Positions 25,354 to 38,400 of a stretch of DNA of 64,000 nt are shown in pieces. The notes beneath the pieces were generated by a model. That model was not told the origin of the DNA. It ran no database searches and saw only the letters and a list, made by a program, of their open reading frames with translations. The stretch is taken from contig OX359192.1 of assembly GCA_947172415.1 (NCBI GenBank), positions 6,744,401 to 6,808,400 on the forward strand, written 5' to 3'. The position numbers were made by a program, and so were the translations under genes. Numbering within the stretch: the first letter of the stretch is position 1; each line of letters opens with the position of its first letter. Source of the DNA: Chondrosia reniformis (taxonomy: Eukaryota; Porifera; Demospongiae; Chondrillida; Chondrillidae).

Positions 25354-26082
25354 CTAGTCCAGTAGCGAAGCAATTGAAAACTTCTTGCATTTGGCGCTTA
25401 ACTGCTTGCTTCCCGTTAGCAGACTCTTGGGTGATGATAGCTCCGTTTCTGGACTCTGTGGCGGTGTTAGAACTGTAGCAGGTGCTTTGCATATGCAGTC
25501 GCTACTCAGCGACTCGTTGCCTGTTTCTGCATTCAAAGACGGGCACATCTCATCGTCGGCTTTGGAAATATCCATCGGAGACGGCGAGGGTGAGTCCTTG
25601 CTTAGTGTGCGCATTCTCTTTATGCGTCGTCTAGATTTTGGCTTGGTTGTGTACGGATCCAGTCCAGATTCAAGGTACTCTGGTGCTAGTGTCCAGTAGT
25701 TTCCTTTTCCAGGTGGGTCCTCCTTGGATCTCCCTATCTTGATAAAGCAGTCATTGAGACTGAGATTATGCCTGATGGAGTTCTGCCACCCTCTTCTGTT
25801 CAGCCTGTAATATGGGAAGTTCTGCATAATGTATTCGTAAATTTCGGCCAATGTCATCTTCTTTTTTGGCGAGCTCTTGATAGCCATGGTTATAAGAGTA
25901 ATGTAGGAATAGGGAGGTCTCTGGTAGACCTCCATTCCATCCGAAACAGCTCTTGCAAACAAATTCAAGCAAGTCTGGTTGCTTCTGTCCAGTGTAGGTA
26001 TGAATGTCGTCCCCACTGGTGCCATTGCAATATACGGAAAAGAGTAAGGTTTCTCAAAAGACATCATCTTGCTACTTTGCAA
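25354..26082 (-). CDS. FOX (class unassigned): Forkhead-box transcription factor, intronless, with C-terminal eh1-like motif
   Basis: This is a single-exon gene of 242 codons encoding a winged-helix DNA-binding transcription factor. The forkhead domain spans about residues 53-140: [20 protein letters not shown], then wing/helix segments [18 protein letters not shown], recognition helix [18 protein letters not shown], and [13 protein letters not shown]. It is followed by a basic run [12 protein letters not shown], a nuclear-localisation type sequence. The last residues are FSIASLLD, fitting the eh1 consensus F.I..(I/L)L that recruits Groucho/TLE corepressors, so a repressor role is inferred. 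The middle is Ser/Pro-rich. The domain resembles the D/E/L/I group of FOX proteins, but I cannot place it in a class. The start at 26082 is the first Met; Met6/7 are alternatives. It lies upstream of, and on the same strand as, the myosin gene. Confidence 0.95.
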   Translation of the reverse strand: MQSSKMMSFEKPYSFPYIAMAPVGTTFIPTLDRSNQTCLNLFARAVSDGMEVYQRPPYSYITLITMAIKSSPKKKMTLAEIYEYIMQNFPYYRLNRRGWQNSIRHNLSLNDCFIKIGRSKEDPPGKGNYWTLAPEYLESGLDPYTTKPKSRRRIKRMRTLSKDSPSPSPMDISKADDEMCPSLNAETGNESLSSDCICKAPATVLTPPQSPETELSSPKSLLTGSKQLSAKCKKFSIASLLD

Positions 26083-26403
26083 TTTCTAAGGTCTTTACGA
26101 CGTATTCGATTATTTAGTTCTTACCTAGCAAACCAGCTCTGTTTTATAGCCAACGACGCCCACGTATTGGACTTGATTCAATGGATGCTTCCCAATTAAT
26201 TCTATCATACCACATCAAAGACCTTTTAATTAGTGTCTGCATTAAACGCAGTAGGCGATTACGGTACCGAAACATCCCGTAGACTGATCAGTGATTGGGA
26301 ATTTGTCTTGGAACTACGCATACTATAATTTCAATTACACGAAGTTTCACCACTTGTAGAATGTCGATGGAAAGAGTTTAAGCCAAATTTCCACCGCAGC
26401 ATA
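26083..26403. promoter_or_regulatory. Divergent intergenic region between the FOX gene and TSEN54
   Basis: The 321 bp between the two start codons (FOX on minus, TSEN54 on plus) must hold both core promoters and both 5' UTRs. I see no clear TATA box placed for either gene. The sequence is less repetitive than the nearby introns. The promoter role is inferred from gene orientation only. Confidence 0.5.
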
Positions 26404-29400
26404 ATGGCACAACAGGAGCAATCGAATGATGACCGGGTTATACAGTTGTTGAGATCACACGAGGAATTCCTAAAGGCCATTCAAAGAGCCCCAAGGTATG
26501 CAGAGGAGTAAGTATTTAACTGAGTCCACGGCGGGTTCCACTGCTCCAGGGTATGTTGTTTTGACAGCTGCATTTGTTTGTTGTTTGACCCAACGAAGAC
26601 ACATTGCACGACTCCTACTCACACGGTTTGCATCCAGCAGACGTAACATCATTATCATAAAGATGGGAGCTCATGTCTTATAACCAAATCTCACTGCTAT
26701 TATCATGCACATCGCATAAACACATATGTAGTATGTAGTATGTTTGGACCCATTCAATTATAATAGGGTTTCAATTCATTCAATTATGATTAAAATTATT
26801 GAAATGACTACAATGATATGCTATATCTTGAAAAGTATAGTGTATATCTTAACAATTAAATATTTGGTTACTGAATGTGGTTGCATTGAAATCATCTATC
26901 CATGAATTATCTAGTGTACCATTTCCCTACATACATGCTATGCCTACTCTATAGCCTATAGGGAGCTAAACCCCTATAGTGAGGATGAGGATACAAGACT
27001 TTTCTCCTCCTTCTTCTCCACTGGGCCAGACAGCTGTTTCTGGGAATTCCACCATTCATCAGTGACCCTGGGAATCTTGTCTTTTTTGTGAATCCTTGGC
27101 ATATATCATTAATGGTACCACAAGATTTAGGAAGATCTTAATACATTGTACATGTAATCAACCATGGCCAATCCAACCTTAATTGCTGTTTATGTTATTT
27201 TCTTTATAAGTAACATTTTTGAAATTTCTAGATAATCTCTTCTTATCAAGCTTTTCAGAGAATAGGGTGTTTACTGCCTTAGACAAAACTTGTCATCTTT
27301 GTATAGTCATTTCCCATGTATTTAACATTCCTAATTGCAGTTTCATCTCTAACTGCCTGACTTTATGTTTACTACTTAAGCTATGAAATATAAACAGCAC
27401 CCTTAATGTGCATCAGACATTTAGAAGGTATGGCTTTGCAGCAGTCTAAGGCCTCTCAATGACCTGCCCAGCCTGTATGTGTCTGTTGCTCTGGTTACAT
27501 TACCTGTTTAAGTTTAGGGTTCACACTGGAACTGTTGCATCTCCCTAAATGGAGATCTGTCTTCTACACTGTTATGGATGCTGCTTCAGGCCCCATTTGG
27601 GTTACTCTTCCTCCTCTAACCTATTTGGATAATCTTTAAAAGTGGTAATTCGCTTACTGTATTGAACTCATCTTCAATTTTCAGTATTACCCATTAGATC
27701 AACTGCAAATCAGCTTCAGGGACAAAATGAACACTGCACATTAGTATGGTCTATGTAGCTGTTAAACATCAAGTTGTTTCTCTCTTTCATTGCTGTGTGT
27801 GTGTTGATAAGGCCTATTGTTTATTGCAAGTGCTAACAAAGCTAGATTTAATGGACAGGCTAAATCATAGTCAACACCTATATAATGGACCATTTCCACC
27901 TTTCAGATAATTAGCCAAGTCAACCTGTCTCCACAGGTAGACTGTTAACTTCATTGCTCAATCTGCATATGGACTTGGAGCTCACAATCTCTCTGATTTT
28001 CATTAGGGGGAATCATTTGTTGGTCTTCTGTGGCTACTTAACTTTTTCAATCTGCATTTTGTAGTGGAGACATTTGTCTAATAAGACAGATAAATCTTAG
28101 ATTGAATTTTCTTAGCTCTCTGTACGGTTTGTGGTTCTTGTGTGATTATATGACCTTCATTACCTTTAGTTGACCATATGACATAGGAAAGATGCTGACT
28201 AGAGGAAATTTTCTTACCACCTTCGAGTCTAGTGTATGGTGCTGAGTGATTCTTATGTCATAAATTGTATATTCTTAATCAATGAAATAGTGGTTTACTA
28301 CTTTTGTTCCACTATAAGAATGATTATTTTTCATTACTTTTTGCTTTCATGAAGTATTACAGTTGTGTTATATTTGTACAGTCACATGTCACATGTCTTT
28401 TCCTAAAAAGATTACTTGTACACCTATCATATGTTCTTAAATTATCAACTAGAAATTCAATAAGCATGCCTATGTCATTCAATATGTAAGGGACAGAGTG
28501 TGGGTATTAGACCAATCCTTAAAGTATGTGTGAGGTCTGCTATTGTTTGTCTTTATCCATCCTACAGATCTCTGGGAGTGTGGGATTGCCACACCAAACT
28601 GACACAAGTGACAAATCAGAAGGTTTGTTTAGCAAGTCTAATATTGTTGCATTCCTGTTTGGTTGTCATAACATTGTGACCTTTGGTACACATTAATGGC
28701 CACAGGTCTGCATAGACAAACAATCTGCTATGAATATTCTTATAATCTGTAACTGCTCCTGTGTTTGCTGTAAACACTACTGGGTATTCAGCTGATTGGG
28801 TTAGATAAACAAAGCATGCCTTCTGGGTGGCCAGTGACCAATGGAGAGAAGCACCCTCAGTTCAAAGGTGAACTTGTGACTTGATGTTTACACACTTTTT
28901 GCTTATTCCTGTGCTATGTATGCACACAAAGGAACTGTGCTGTTAAGAGTAGCAACTTTTTATTGCTTTAATGTTCATGGCTTCCTGATCTCTGCCCATT
29001 AGGGGTGACCTTGTGCAAGTATTTAGGTGGAGGAGTTTGAAAGCCTTCTTTAAATTTTTATTTACTCAAGCTGTAATTGTTTGATTTCTATCTTGCGTCA
29101 GGTTTTGCAATATCTTGTTACATGTCATCTATGTACTAAGCGATTGTTGTTTTGCTAATCAGGTTCTCCTCCACAATAGGAACTACTGGCCTATTTGACA
29201 GACAATGCCAGAGGCCAACTTCTGAGCTGCTAGAACACCCAAATAGTTTATTTAGTGAGCATGTAATAATTGTATTCATCAAAGAGGGTACAGCTAATGG
29301 ATTTATCATGGGTGTATGTGCATAACACATAATGTGGGGTTAAATTATTCATAGTCTGAGGTTAGCCTTGTAAACTCGCAGTATAACTTGCACTGTCCCA

Positions 29401-32400
29401 CCTGAAGACCTTTATCTTATTAATGAAGACATTGCTGAAGTTTACATGCTACCTACCTGCAATGGCATACCAGGATGTAGTGATTTACTTTTATTGGCAT
29501 ACACTGTTATTTAGTAATATTTAGTGTTATTATTATTATGCTACTAATTCAGGGCCTTATATTGATTGGTTGTTTAACTAAATCCATTTTTCTGAACTAC
29601 ATAAACACTTTAACACTAAACATGTTAAAGAGAGTTCTAAAAGTTCAATGTTTGGAAAGTAAACAAACATATACTCTTTCATTAACCTCACAAGGTGTAT
29701 AAACTTTGTCTTTGAGTATGCACTATGACTTTTGTATTGAGCAAATATTTTGTATGCTGTGGCATAATACAATACTGTATAGTTCCCTAGTATCCATCAA
29801 AACAGTCTATGGGTGCCAGGTAGGAAATAGTGGGAATTTATGAATTACAGATTTGTTACATCAATGCTTTGTAATAGGGTGCTGCAGACTAATTTTGTAA
29901 AATGTAGGTAAAAATGCAATTGAATATCTGTGAATACCAATTTAATTTACATTCAATATTTGAACAACAGGGTTAGATTCAAACTAATTGTTAGCTTTAC
30001 CCAAGTGTGTCTACATTTGTTAGGGAAAACATTGGATGGTGTTTGGAGTTACAGAGGGAGGCAGTCTCCTTCTCAAGCCTGAAGAGACGCTCTACCTCAT
30101 GGAAATTGTAAGATAACGTTTTCCCATGGTTTTTCTCAAACAATGTTTACATGATTATGCATTCTTACAATTTGTACTTAATACAGTTCGTATGCTTCAG
30201 CCTATTCTCTGTTACCTTGTATGGATAGGCTCTAAGCTCAATAAAGGAGCTGGTTTATGTTAGAATACAACCATTTATGTTTTGTATATAGTCCTAGAAG
30301 ATTAATCTGTTCAGATTAATCCTTTCAAACCAGCCATTTGTTCTCATACAGATGACATAGAAACAATCTTGTTAACATGGGAAAGGAGACACTGTCATAC
30401 CCCCTTTCTGAGGTTGCACTCCTTAAAAGACTTCTTATATATTCTAAAGTTCTCACTTGAAATGTTTTCAAAAATAGTGAAACCTTTTTGTTGCTTGTAG
30501 AAACTTGAGCACATATTCTCACCTAACAGCTGTTTTTCATTCCTGGACATGAAGGTGAAAATGTTTGCCTATGGCAGTTTCCCCAAATGTAATAGAAATT
30601 CAGTACATGTCTAAGTACATAGCCTAATTCCTTTATCACTTTGATGGATTCAAGCATTGTCTCACACACTGACTGTATGCTAATTCTAGCTACTAGCTAC
30701 TCAGAAATCAATCTTCTTTTGTTGTGTATGATCTCTTCCCCAGGGTGCCTTGAAAGTTAAACACAAAGGAGGTATTGACATAACTCTTGAGGAGGTTAGT
30801 GATAGAGCTTGTCTATACCATTGAATGAAACATGTATTCATTCTTATAGGATGATGTCATCATAGAATTTATCCTATATATTTATATACTCAAATAAAGA
30901 ATTCTTTGAGCTTAATTCTCTGTTTTGACAAATATTTTATATACTTGTAGTGTATACATTGCATTAAAGCTTATGTACACTTTTAGCTTGTATCTTTATA
31001 CACTATATTACATTGTAATTAATCAGGCGTACACTCTAATGTTGGAAGATCTGGAGATGGAAATGTACCAGGCAAGTTGTGGTTACATAGTAACCGTGTG
31101 TACTTACAAACAATAAAGCCATGCAGGTCAACAATTGATAGATTATTATTAAATAAATATTCTTTGGTGCTTTGTAGTAAAGGGGGTCAAACATAACCTT
31201 CTCCAGTGGAGAGTGCTTTGACCTAGTATATATATGAGAATATGTACTTTCACTTCCTTATTGGACCAAATTAGGAAATCTGTTGGTCTACCAAGGAATA
31301 ACAGTATTGGCCTATAGGGTACTTATTCTGTGTAAGCCTGCAATGTATTCATATATAATTCTGAACTACCTCTATGTTTTGAGACATGTAATTAGAGGAA
31401 ATTTATCCTTTAAGATAAGTGTGAAATTCCGCTTAACAAATACCATACATCAATGGTCTATTTAAGTGCTGCAATTTAATGGCTAGTGTTAGCGTGTAGG
31501 TGGATCCATTGAATATGGTAGTGGTTCGGACTACAGGGACAGTAATCCTTTCCTTAAAAATGTGTTGTGCATGATGTCTAATTCCAAGTGTGACCTCCAA
31601 AAGGTGTTTGACATTCTTTCAAGTGCTCATTTTAATTTGGGATTTAATAATAACTTTGCAGGAATGTGGAATGACTTAGTATTGCTTTGCAGAATGCTAC
31701 CTACTTATTTCCCCTCCCACATAATATATTCATAATTATAGTGTCTAAGCTTGACTGGTTACCTCTCTATGTTTGCATTTATATCTACAGAGAAATGTAC
31801 ACCTTAACAAAATTAAGGTTTATTTGGTTGTTACTTTTCTTACTGCATAAGGATAGCTTTTAGACACCAGTTCTAGTATATATGTACATAGGTAGGTATA
31901 TACAATACCTACGTACGTATGAGTTGCTGAGAAAATTTATATACAGTGGAATAGTGTCCTGTTTTAGACCGTGATTTGGTGATTTTTAGTGATGGCTTAC
32001 AATTGAGAGTAGATATCCCATCTCTTGTTTCCTATAACAACTAATTATAAAGTATTGCAACCTCAAAGATTTGGAAACAGTAATCTATTGAGCAGAAGAT
32101 GAAATTGTGTACACTTGTTATCTACTCTCCGTTTGTATGAATGCAAACATATTGATGTGAAGTGAAGCATATACGTACGTACGTACCTACACTTTAGTTG
32201 TAGCACAGAATATATATTTCTCACAGTTTTCAAAACCTTTTCAAGTGCTGATTTTAGCATATTATCTTATCCTCAGGTTTTTTCCTATTTAATGAAGTCC
32301 GGCTATGTAGCTGTGATAAGGTAAGGATTGAGTATATATACGTACATACATATATAATATCTGGACTTCAAAAGTCATGTCAGTATGCATTAAAAACAGT

Positions 32401-35400
32401 AAATTTTGAAGGTATGTACGTATGTATGTATGTAGGATATAGTATGCTGGTATGTATGTATATACAAACTGCCTAAACGTTACATCACTGTATATGTCTT
32501 GTTGTCCTTTGATGGTAGCAGCTGCATACCACGTGTTCTGTGAAAAGATATATGTAGCGGCCACAATAATGTTTTTTAAATTACATTGTACTTATTGCTG
32601 CTACACAATATGCATAGAGAGGAGTGTGACCCCGTTGGTGATGGGCAAGTTGGAATGTTTTGTTCAAAGGTTTACATTACATGGGCCATTCCTGTTTTTA
32701 TGGTAAACTTTATTCATTTAGTACTACTGCCCTTTTGATGATGTTTTAGCAGGATACAAGCCTTGTGGTTGGCTAGGTGGGCGTAGTAGTAGCTGTTGAA
32801 TGGATTCACACATTGTCTCAAGGACATTGGTCATACACTAATCCTAGCCACTAACTACTCAGAAATCACTTATCAGATTTTCCAGGGTGTATTTGACCAA
32901 CTGCTACCACCTTCTCACAGGATATCAATGCTGACTTTTTGTGGGGGAGATGTATGGCTTCTTGAACATAAAGTCACAATTGTACCAGATGTATCACCTT
33001 AATTCTTTATCTGTGAATTCCCAGTAAACAAACATAGTAGAAAGCCACTAAATCAGGTTGAACAGCTGCAGCTGAATAGACATTGAGGGGTGCATTGTAG
33101 ATTGTGAACATTTAATAGGAAACCCAAATACATTGTTATCTGGGGAAGATAGACTTCCCTCCACATCTTGTCTCTGTTAGATAGCATTGAGTGGGTTGTA
33201 TATGCTATGTTAATTAGTGTTCCTGTTTGCAATCAGTTGACACCTGAGTGTACACAAAGAACAGTCACTATCTTTTACCCTTTGTTATGTCCATACCTGT
33301 AAGGTACATACATCCTGTAAAGTACATACCTAGTACCATTAAAGTACATACATACCTAGGGCACTCTTGTGGCATGCAAGCACAGTAATAATTACTGATC
33401 CAGTTTTGTAACTTGTGTTTAAGGAAATTAGGAGAGAAATTTCTTCCTGGGACCACCCTTGGTTAGAAATCTACTTTTCCTCCCTTGCATGGTAAGCATT
33501 CCAACCTTCACCCCCTAGCCCCCACAAACACACACCAAAAATACTTGTATATTCTCCTTTGATTGTAATATACCCACTTCCGCAATACCTTAATCAGATG
33601 AAATAAAACTGTATTATTAGACTAGTAGTTGTTTGTGTTGAAATTATGGTTTTGAACCTTAGCAACGATTTGAGACTGATAGACTAACTAATTGCTGCTG
33701 AGGCTCACTAGAACTAGACTTTCCATGCCTTATCAGTTACTTCTGTGTGTTTTCTTGATGTGAAATTCTCTCTGTAGAAGGATACCTTTGAAAGATGTAC
33801 AATATGTTAATCCTAGCTCTGTTCAGAAGACAAGCTTGACAGAGACATCTCCTGCTGGTGGGTATGCTAGACATTAAGGTATTATGATAGAATGCTCTAT
33901 TTTGCTGGAGAAATACAAAATATTTCCCTTCCCATGCCTTTTTGCTATCACACTGGTTACCACTTTCTTAGTCTGTGTGCTACATCTCATAAGAATCTTG
34001 TGAAGTGATTTTACGAAAATCATATATAGTATGCATGTATGTAGATGTGTGTGAAGTACGTAGCTTCATTACAAGTGCGTAGTCCTCCCATGACTGACTG
34101 GTTTACTATTGAACTAGATTGTTATCTCTGCCTTATTACTTCAAATACCAGTAATGTTGCAGTTTCATGGTATCAACCACTAGACCCAGCAGGTAATTAC
34201 ATTAAGAAGCACTTTAATGTATGCTGTATTGCATCCTGTTCCTGGAGGCTGAGTCTTTATTGGATTACAAAGTTTAGGTACAGGAATGTCCAGCAAAACA
34301 GATTTAATCCCAAGGGCATTAGCAAGAAACATGAGCCAAAATATATGTGGGTCCAAATGACTCAGCCTTTGAACTCAGCTATAGAGGCACTTGTTGCTAT
34401 GAGCCATACTCTTTGTAAACTGTCAATCATTACCTGTAGCTATACGTGCGTCAAATTAATAAGCGGATTAGCCCAGCTCTGTAAGACTAACCATATGCGT
34501 ATCTTATATATTAGTGGATGAATGTGTGGGTGGATGTTGCAGATTAAGATAACATATTCATAGCATGGCTCTAATAGTGGCTACTTGATATAGTCTTGTA
34601 TGGCTTTTGCTCCAAAGGAATTTGCAATGCCAGCCAGATCATGGCAGCATAGCACAGGTCTGGTATCATTTGGTTCTTTCCTATTCTTTATCCCCCTACT
34701 ATGGTTAGGTGTGATTTCAACACATTATATCATCCCTTAGATCAGCCACTACCATAAACCCACTCATTTCACATTTATATTATACTTAGTCTAGAAATTT
34801 TCTACAAAAATAGTGAAGATGTAGGGATGGCACAAAAACACAGTACAGAAACAAGAAATGATGTTACACAGTGAAGCATTAGCTGTGCATGAATCATACA
34901 ACCATGGGTGTTACAACATATCACCCACTACCATAAACCCACTCATTTCATATTTATAACTATGTTAGATTGGATGATATAACACTTACAGAGGCTACCT
35001 ATGAAGATTTATTGGTACTATCATAGCATGAGGAATATTGAACATTTAAAATATACTGTTACCACTCCATGCTATTCACTCACTTCAAATGTAGACTGAC
35101 ATACTTGGCCTATACTGGAATGGGGTGATGGACCATATAGGAAGGTGTTGCAATTGTTTACATATTGGCACCATGTAGTGTAATTAGGTATTGCCACTGC
35201 AACATGCAACTTTTAGCATACCATCACCTCCTATGTAGGCATTCCAAGAAAGCCAAACACTATCAAGGTAAATTACTTTCTAAGGGTCTACCCTCCTACA
35301 TAACGTTCCCACCCACATTTTAACTGAAGTTTTTCATTTTTCCTTTGCAATGGTACATTTGAGAAGTCTAAGATATTGTGTATTATTTTCACACTTATGT

Positions 35401-38400
35401 TGAGGTTTTGACTAAACAACTATGCATCCATAACCCTAACTTGTAATTGATCCCTTGTGGAGTGTAATTACTAAACTGATCCTTTGAAATACCATTATAC
35501 GTAACTCTAAAATTAGGAAACCATGAGATATATTTTCCTAAACTATTTAACTACGTATCTAATGTCTAGTTTCTCTTACAGATTTCTGTAGTTAATCTCT
35601 CTTGTCACCATAAATAATCATTAAATTACTGGTCACACTTAAGAATCAAGGCAGGCATACACAGGAAGCTCTCATCTCTAATTCCATTGACCAATGTCTA
35701 AGTACATTTATTTTAAGCATAGATATTGTTATTACTACAATAAATATCATTACGTATAGGTATTAATCAAATTAAGACTCTTGGTAAGTGTCAATTTCTT
35801 CATTTACATCTGCATATGCCAGTCAATGTGTGAGATAGACTGATATCAAATCAGAATGTATTAAAATTGATGGGTGTAATTAATGTCATTACTACGTAGC
35901 TATACCTTACTACCAGATTTTCTCACAGAATACTACTTGTGGTCAGGGCTTTATCATGTTTGGCTAATTTGTAGTGTTTATAAAGTTTATTCAACATGTC
36001 TCACACGCCCACTCACTTTGCTTCTCGTTAGCCTCCTTAACCACAAGGTCCTGGATTTCTTTCCTGTGAAGGTTATTAGCTTATTAGCCAGCCTATTAGC
36101 CACCATTTGACAGATGGTGGTAGTTCCTTCCATTGAGGGTGTACTGTAATATATATGTAAACTGTGTATAATTGGATGCTTGCACATTGTGTATACAGCT
36201 TTTTGTGTTGATTGCATGCTTCTAATTATGATTTCCATTGGTTATTTTACTCAAGAAGGCCTCTGTTTTACTTTATACATTTTAAGCAACCTTAGTAATA
36301 AAATCAAATTCAATTATATCTTTTGTTCCGTATGGCATTGTGATCTTTTATGGCTTGATTTACTAATATTATCTAGCACATTGAAGTGCTATGTCCACAA
36401 CACTTATAAATATTATCATAACTTACTTCTCTTTTTGCTTTTTAGATTATATATTTTGGGGTAAGTATATAGCATCACTAGGAGGAATTTTTCTTTCTCA
36501 AATAGTAATTATGGACATACAGAAATTTAGTTTGTGTACCAAATATTTACTATAATTAATGGTAAGAATAGATGCATGGACAGTAAAGCATTATATAATA
36601 GTAACCATAAGAAGCTAGACCAGTCTCTGTTACACAAAGTGTACAATAGAACCATTTAACAGCTAGTTTCTATAGTAACTTTTAATACAGGTGACCTGTT
36701 ATAATTAAGCTGGGCTCCTCTGTCAGTGGTTTTATGGTAAAAATGGTTTTCTTTGTATTTGTGAGATTTATAAGTTTGTTTGAATTTGTTGTGTCTTATT
36801 AATGTTGCTGACTAGATTGTCTCACAGAACTCCTCCTAGGGACGTGTCACATGATGTGCACATGGCTTCCTTGTATACCTGATGTCATTGTTTTTTTATG
36901 TATTTGTTGTGGGTAATAGTGAATGTACATAGAAACGCTTTTAGCATTCCTTAGTCTTATTTCATGTATAAGGGACAATATTATATTTAACCTTATTTGG
37001 TCATAAGCAATTCTGTATGTATGTGTCTGCTTTTTGTTTCTAAGTGTCCAATGAAATAACATCTGTGAACAATGACCAATCAGTTACGCTGAAATCAAAC
37101 AATCAGTAAGTGACAGAAATTGCCTTTGAAACTGAGCTGCAGCAGAAATTGAGAAATAACCCATACAATATGTATTCTTATTGACACCTACTATATAAAT
37201 ATTTGGTATTTAATAGAACAATGGGTGATGTAGATAGTATGTGTCGGCTTACCACAGACTGTATTATAAATTAATCTTACTTGTTATGGTAATTTATATC
37301 TATAATGTCATGTGTATTGTCCTTCATTCTATGCCATTTTGGGATTACATAATTGTGTTCCAAATATACACATTTTGGGATTAATTGTGTCACATACAAT
37401 AACTTTAAATCATTTTGAGCTTGGAATATACGGATGCAGAATATGCACACTATACTAAGAATTGCATCTTCAAGCCATATTTAGTTCTGGAAGCAATCTT
37501 AATCTTTTACATAACAAACATGCTTTGTAGTAATGGTATACACTTGTATTATGTGAAGTACATATGTACAAATATGTGTACATATATGATAATGAAACTG
37601 TATCTTGTAGGGTTTTAGAGATATTGGAACTGTTTTTTAGAACAAAGAATTTCAAGAAGACTGCTCCCGGAGTTCCAGTTGCTTATGTAATTGTAAAAAA
37701 GTGAGAAGCCTATAGTTTTCCATTGAAACTGTTAGTTCCAAGAACCTATTTACGTATGTACGTACATAAAATGTTGTACAACTTGTAAATTGGTTTCTCT
37801 TTTTCTCCATTAAAGTGATAGAATATTACAAGTACTTACATTTATTCATGTTTGTGTAGACATTGTGTTTTAAGTGTTAGTTAGATTTTGTGTGAGTAAA
37901 GATGTGACACTATGCTTCTTATCATTGAGATGAACACGTTATACAATTTATTATGTTAATTATTATCATATTCTACGTAAGTACATTAATTGGTTACAAT
38001 TGTAGGGAATACTAAAATAATTGATTCATGTAAGATAAAGTTTTAAACTAAAAGATGATTCTTACATATGTCAGGTGACCCCTATAGACAGTGGCCCCTA
38101 TAGATACGTAGCCCCTATAGACATGTAGCCCCTATAGACATGTAGCCCCTATAGACAATAGTCCCTATAGACAGTGGTCCCTATAGACAGTGGTCCCTAT
38201 AGACAGTGGTCCCTATAGATAGTGGTCCCTATAAATAGGTAGCCCCTATAGACAGTGACCCCTATAGACAGTAGCCCCTATAGACAATGGTCCCTATAGA
38301 CAGGTGGCCCCTATAGACACATAGCCCCTATAGACAGGTGGCCCCTATAGACACGTAGCCCCTATAGACATGTAGCCCCTATAGACAATAGTCCCTATAG

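Noticed and set aside
37611..37704. TSEN54 ending at the in-frame TGA at 37702.
   Set aside because: A GTGAGA donor begins at 37701, and the exon at 44711 continues the Sen54 C-terminal fold in frame (VIVKK|PKEAFPS...IVDEGSISFLS).
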